Source: Bradyrhizobium sp. 190 (lineage in GTDB: Bacteria; Pseudomonadota; Alphaproteobacteria; Rhizobiales; Xanthobacteraceae). From it: DNA of 64,000 bases. The stretch is taken from the NCBI RefSeq assembly GCF_023073415.1, contig NZ_JADPJL010000047.1, positions 300,926-364,925 on the forward strand, given 5' to 3'. The position numbers were made by a program, and so were the translations under genes. Within the stretch, counting starts at the first letter, position 1. The number at the start of each line of letters is the position of its first letter. Under the pieces are notes generated by a model, which saw only the letters and a program-made list of their open reading frames with translations, had not been told where the DNA came from and ran no database searches. Positions 63,808 to 64,000 of the stretch are shown here, piece by piece.

Positions 63808-64000
63808 ATGCAAGCATCGACCGTAGACACGCCCACCGCCGGCCATTGTTGCACGATTTTCGTTGCAATCGAACTGAGTCAGAAGGCTTGGCTGGTGACG
63901 TTGCACAGCCCGGACCGGGACCGGATCTCGCGTCGGACGCTTGAGGGCGGTGACGATGCCGGGTTGCTGGCATTGCTGGAGGGCGTCCGGACGCGGGCGG
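63808..64000 (+). CDS. IS110-family transposase, N-terminal part (cut by window edge)
   Basis: Sixty-four codons, MQASTVDTPTAGHCCTIFVA then IELSQKAWLVTLHSPDRDRI, are in frame to the window end with GGAGAG before the ATG. The IELSQKAWLV segment is the first strand of the RuvC-like DEDD domain of IS110 transposases; the first acidic residue, usually Asp (GIDVSK), is Glu here. No stop is seen, so nothing suggests it is broken, but most of the gene lies outside the window. Confidence 0.8.
   Translation, partial: MQASTVDTPTAGHCCTIFVAIELSQKAWLVTLHSPDRDRISRRTLEGGDDAGLLALLEGVRTRA

Overview
The window is GC-rich, gene-dense alphaproteobacterial DNA, most likely from Bradyrhizobium or a close relative in the Nitrobacteraceae. 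This placement rests on high-GC third positions, on several palindromic intergenic repeats of a kind I recognise from Bradyrhizobium chromosomes, on many solute-binding-protein ABC transporters and acyl-CoA or aromatic-type catabolic genes, and on genus-typical small proteins such as DUF6894 and TIGR02301. It has no rRNA, CRISPR array, phage or plasmid backbone. Apart from an insertion sequence entering at the right edge it reads as ordinary chromosome. One tRNA gene, tRNA-Pro(CGG), is present.

Layout, 0-14 kb: a cut DUF2339 membrane protein, a small tyrosine phosphatase, and a minus-strand set of HD hydrolase, 3-methyladenine glycosylase and YgfZ divergent from a dihydroorotase. Then come housekeeping genes (HAD phosphatase, TIGR02301, two Nudix hydrolases, an SRAP/YedK protease-like protein, a YpeA-like acetyltransferase, a GlcD/D2HGDH-type FAD oxidase and Sua5), the tRNA and a structured dispersed repeat.

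14-25 kb: an exported ankyrin protein converges on a tight four-gene operon made of a membrane-anchored protein, a membrane-anchored ClpB-like AAA+ ATPase, a membrane-anchored Sel1-repeat protein and a polytopic membrane protein. I know of no named system with this composition, and it is the best candidate here for something undescribed. It is followed by very small genes, an enolase-superfamily enzyme, DUF6894 proteins and an orphan fold-type I PLP enzyme.

25-45 kb: a LysR regulator divergent from an AidB-like acyl-CoA dehydrogenase and a hydratase of the 2-oxopent-4-enoate hydratase family; a run of tiny genes, two of which share an EENARLR motif; a complete dipeptide-type ABC importer with an AbgB-like M20 amidohydrolase; a Bcr/CflA-type exporter; a divergent hydroxymethylbilane synthase; a DUF4337 protein; and a CNMP-domain / SulP / PPK2 gene set.

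45-64 kb: an orphan sugar-type binding protein and a branched-chain-type ABC system whose permease and both ATPases are fused in one 845-residue polypeptide. An IclR regulator lies between that transporter and a divergent operon of ThDP enzyme, SDR-fold protein without the usual catalytic Tyr/Lys, and cupin. Then come an EamA exporter whose C-terminal tail is translated from a palindromic repeat, an SDR / carboxymuconolactone-decarboxylase-like / hot-dog operon divergent from a fused indolepyruvate ferredoxin oxidoreductase, a small exported basic protein, and the start of an IS110-type transposase. Product calls come from reading translations and motifs; no database search was run.
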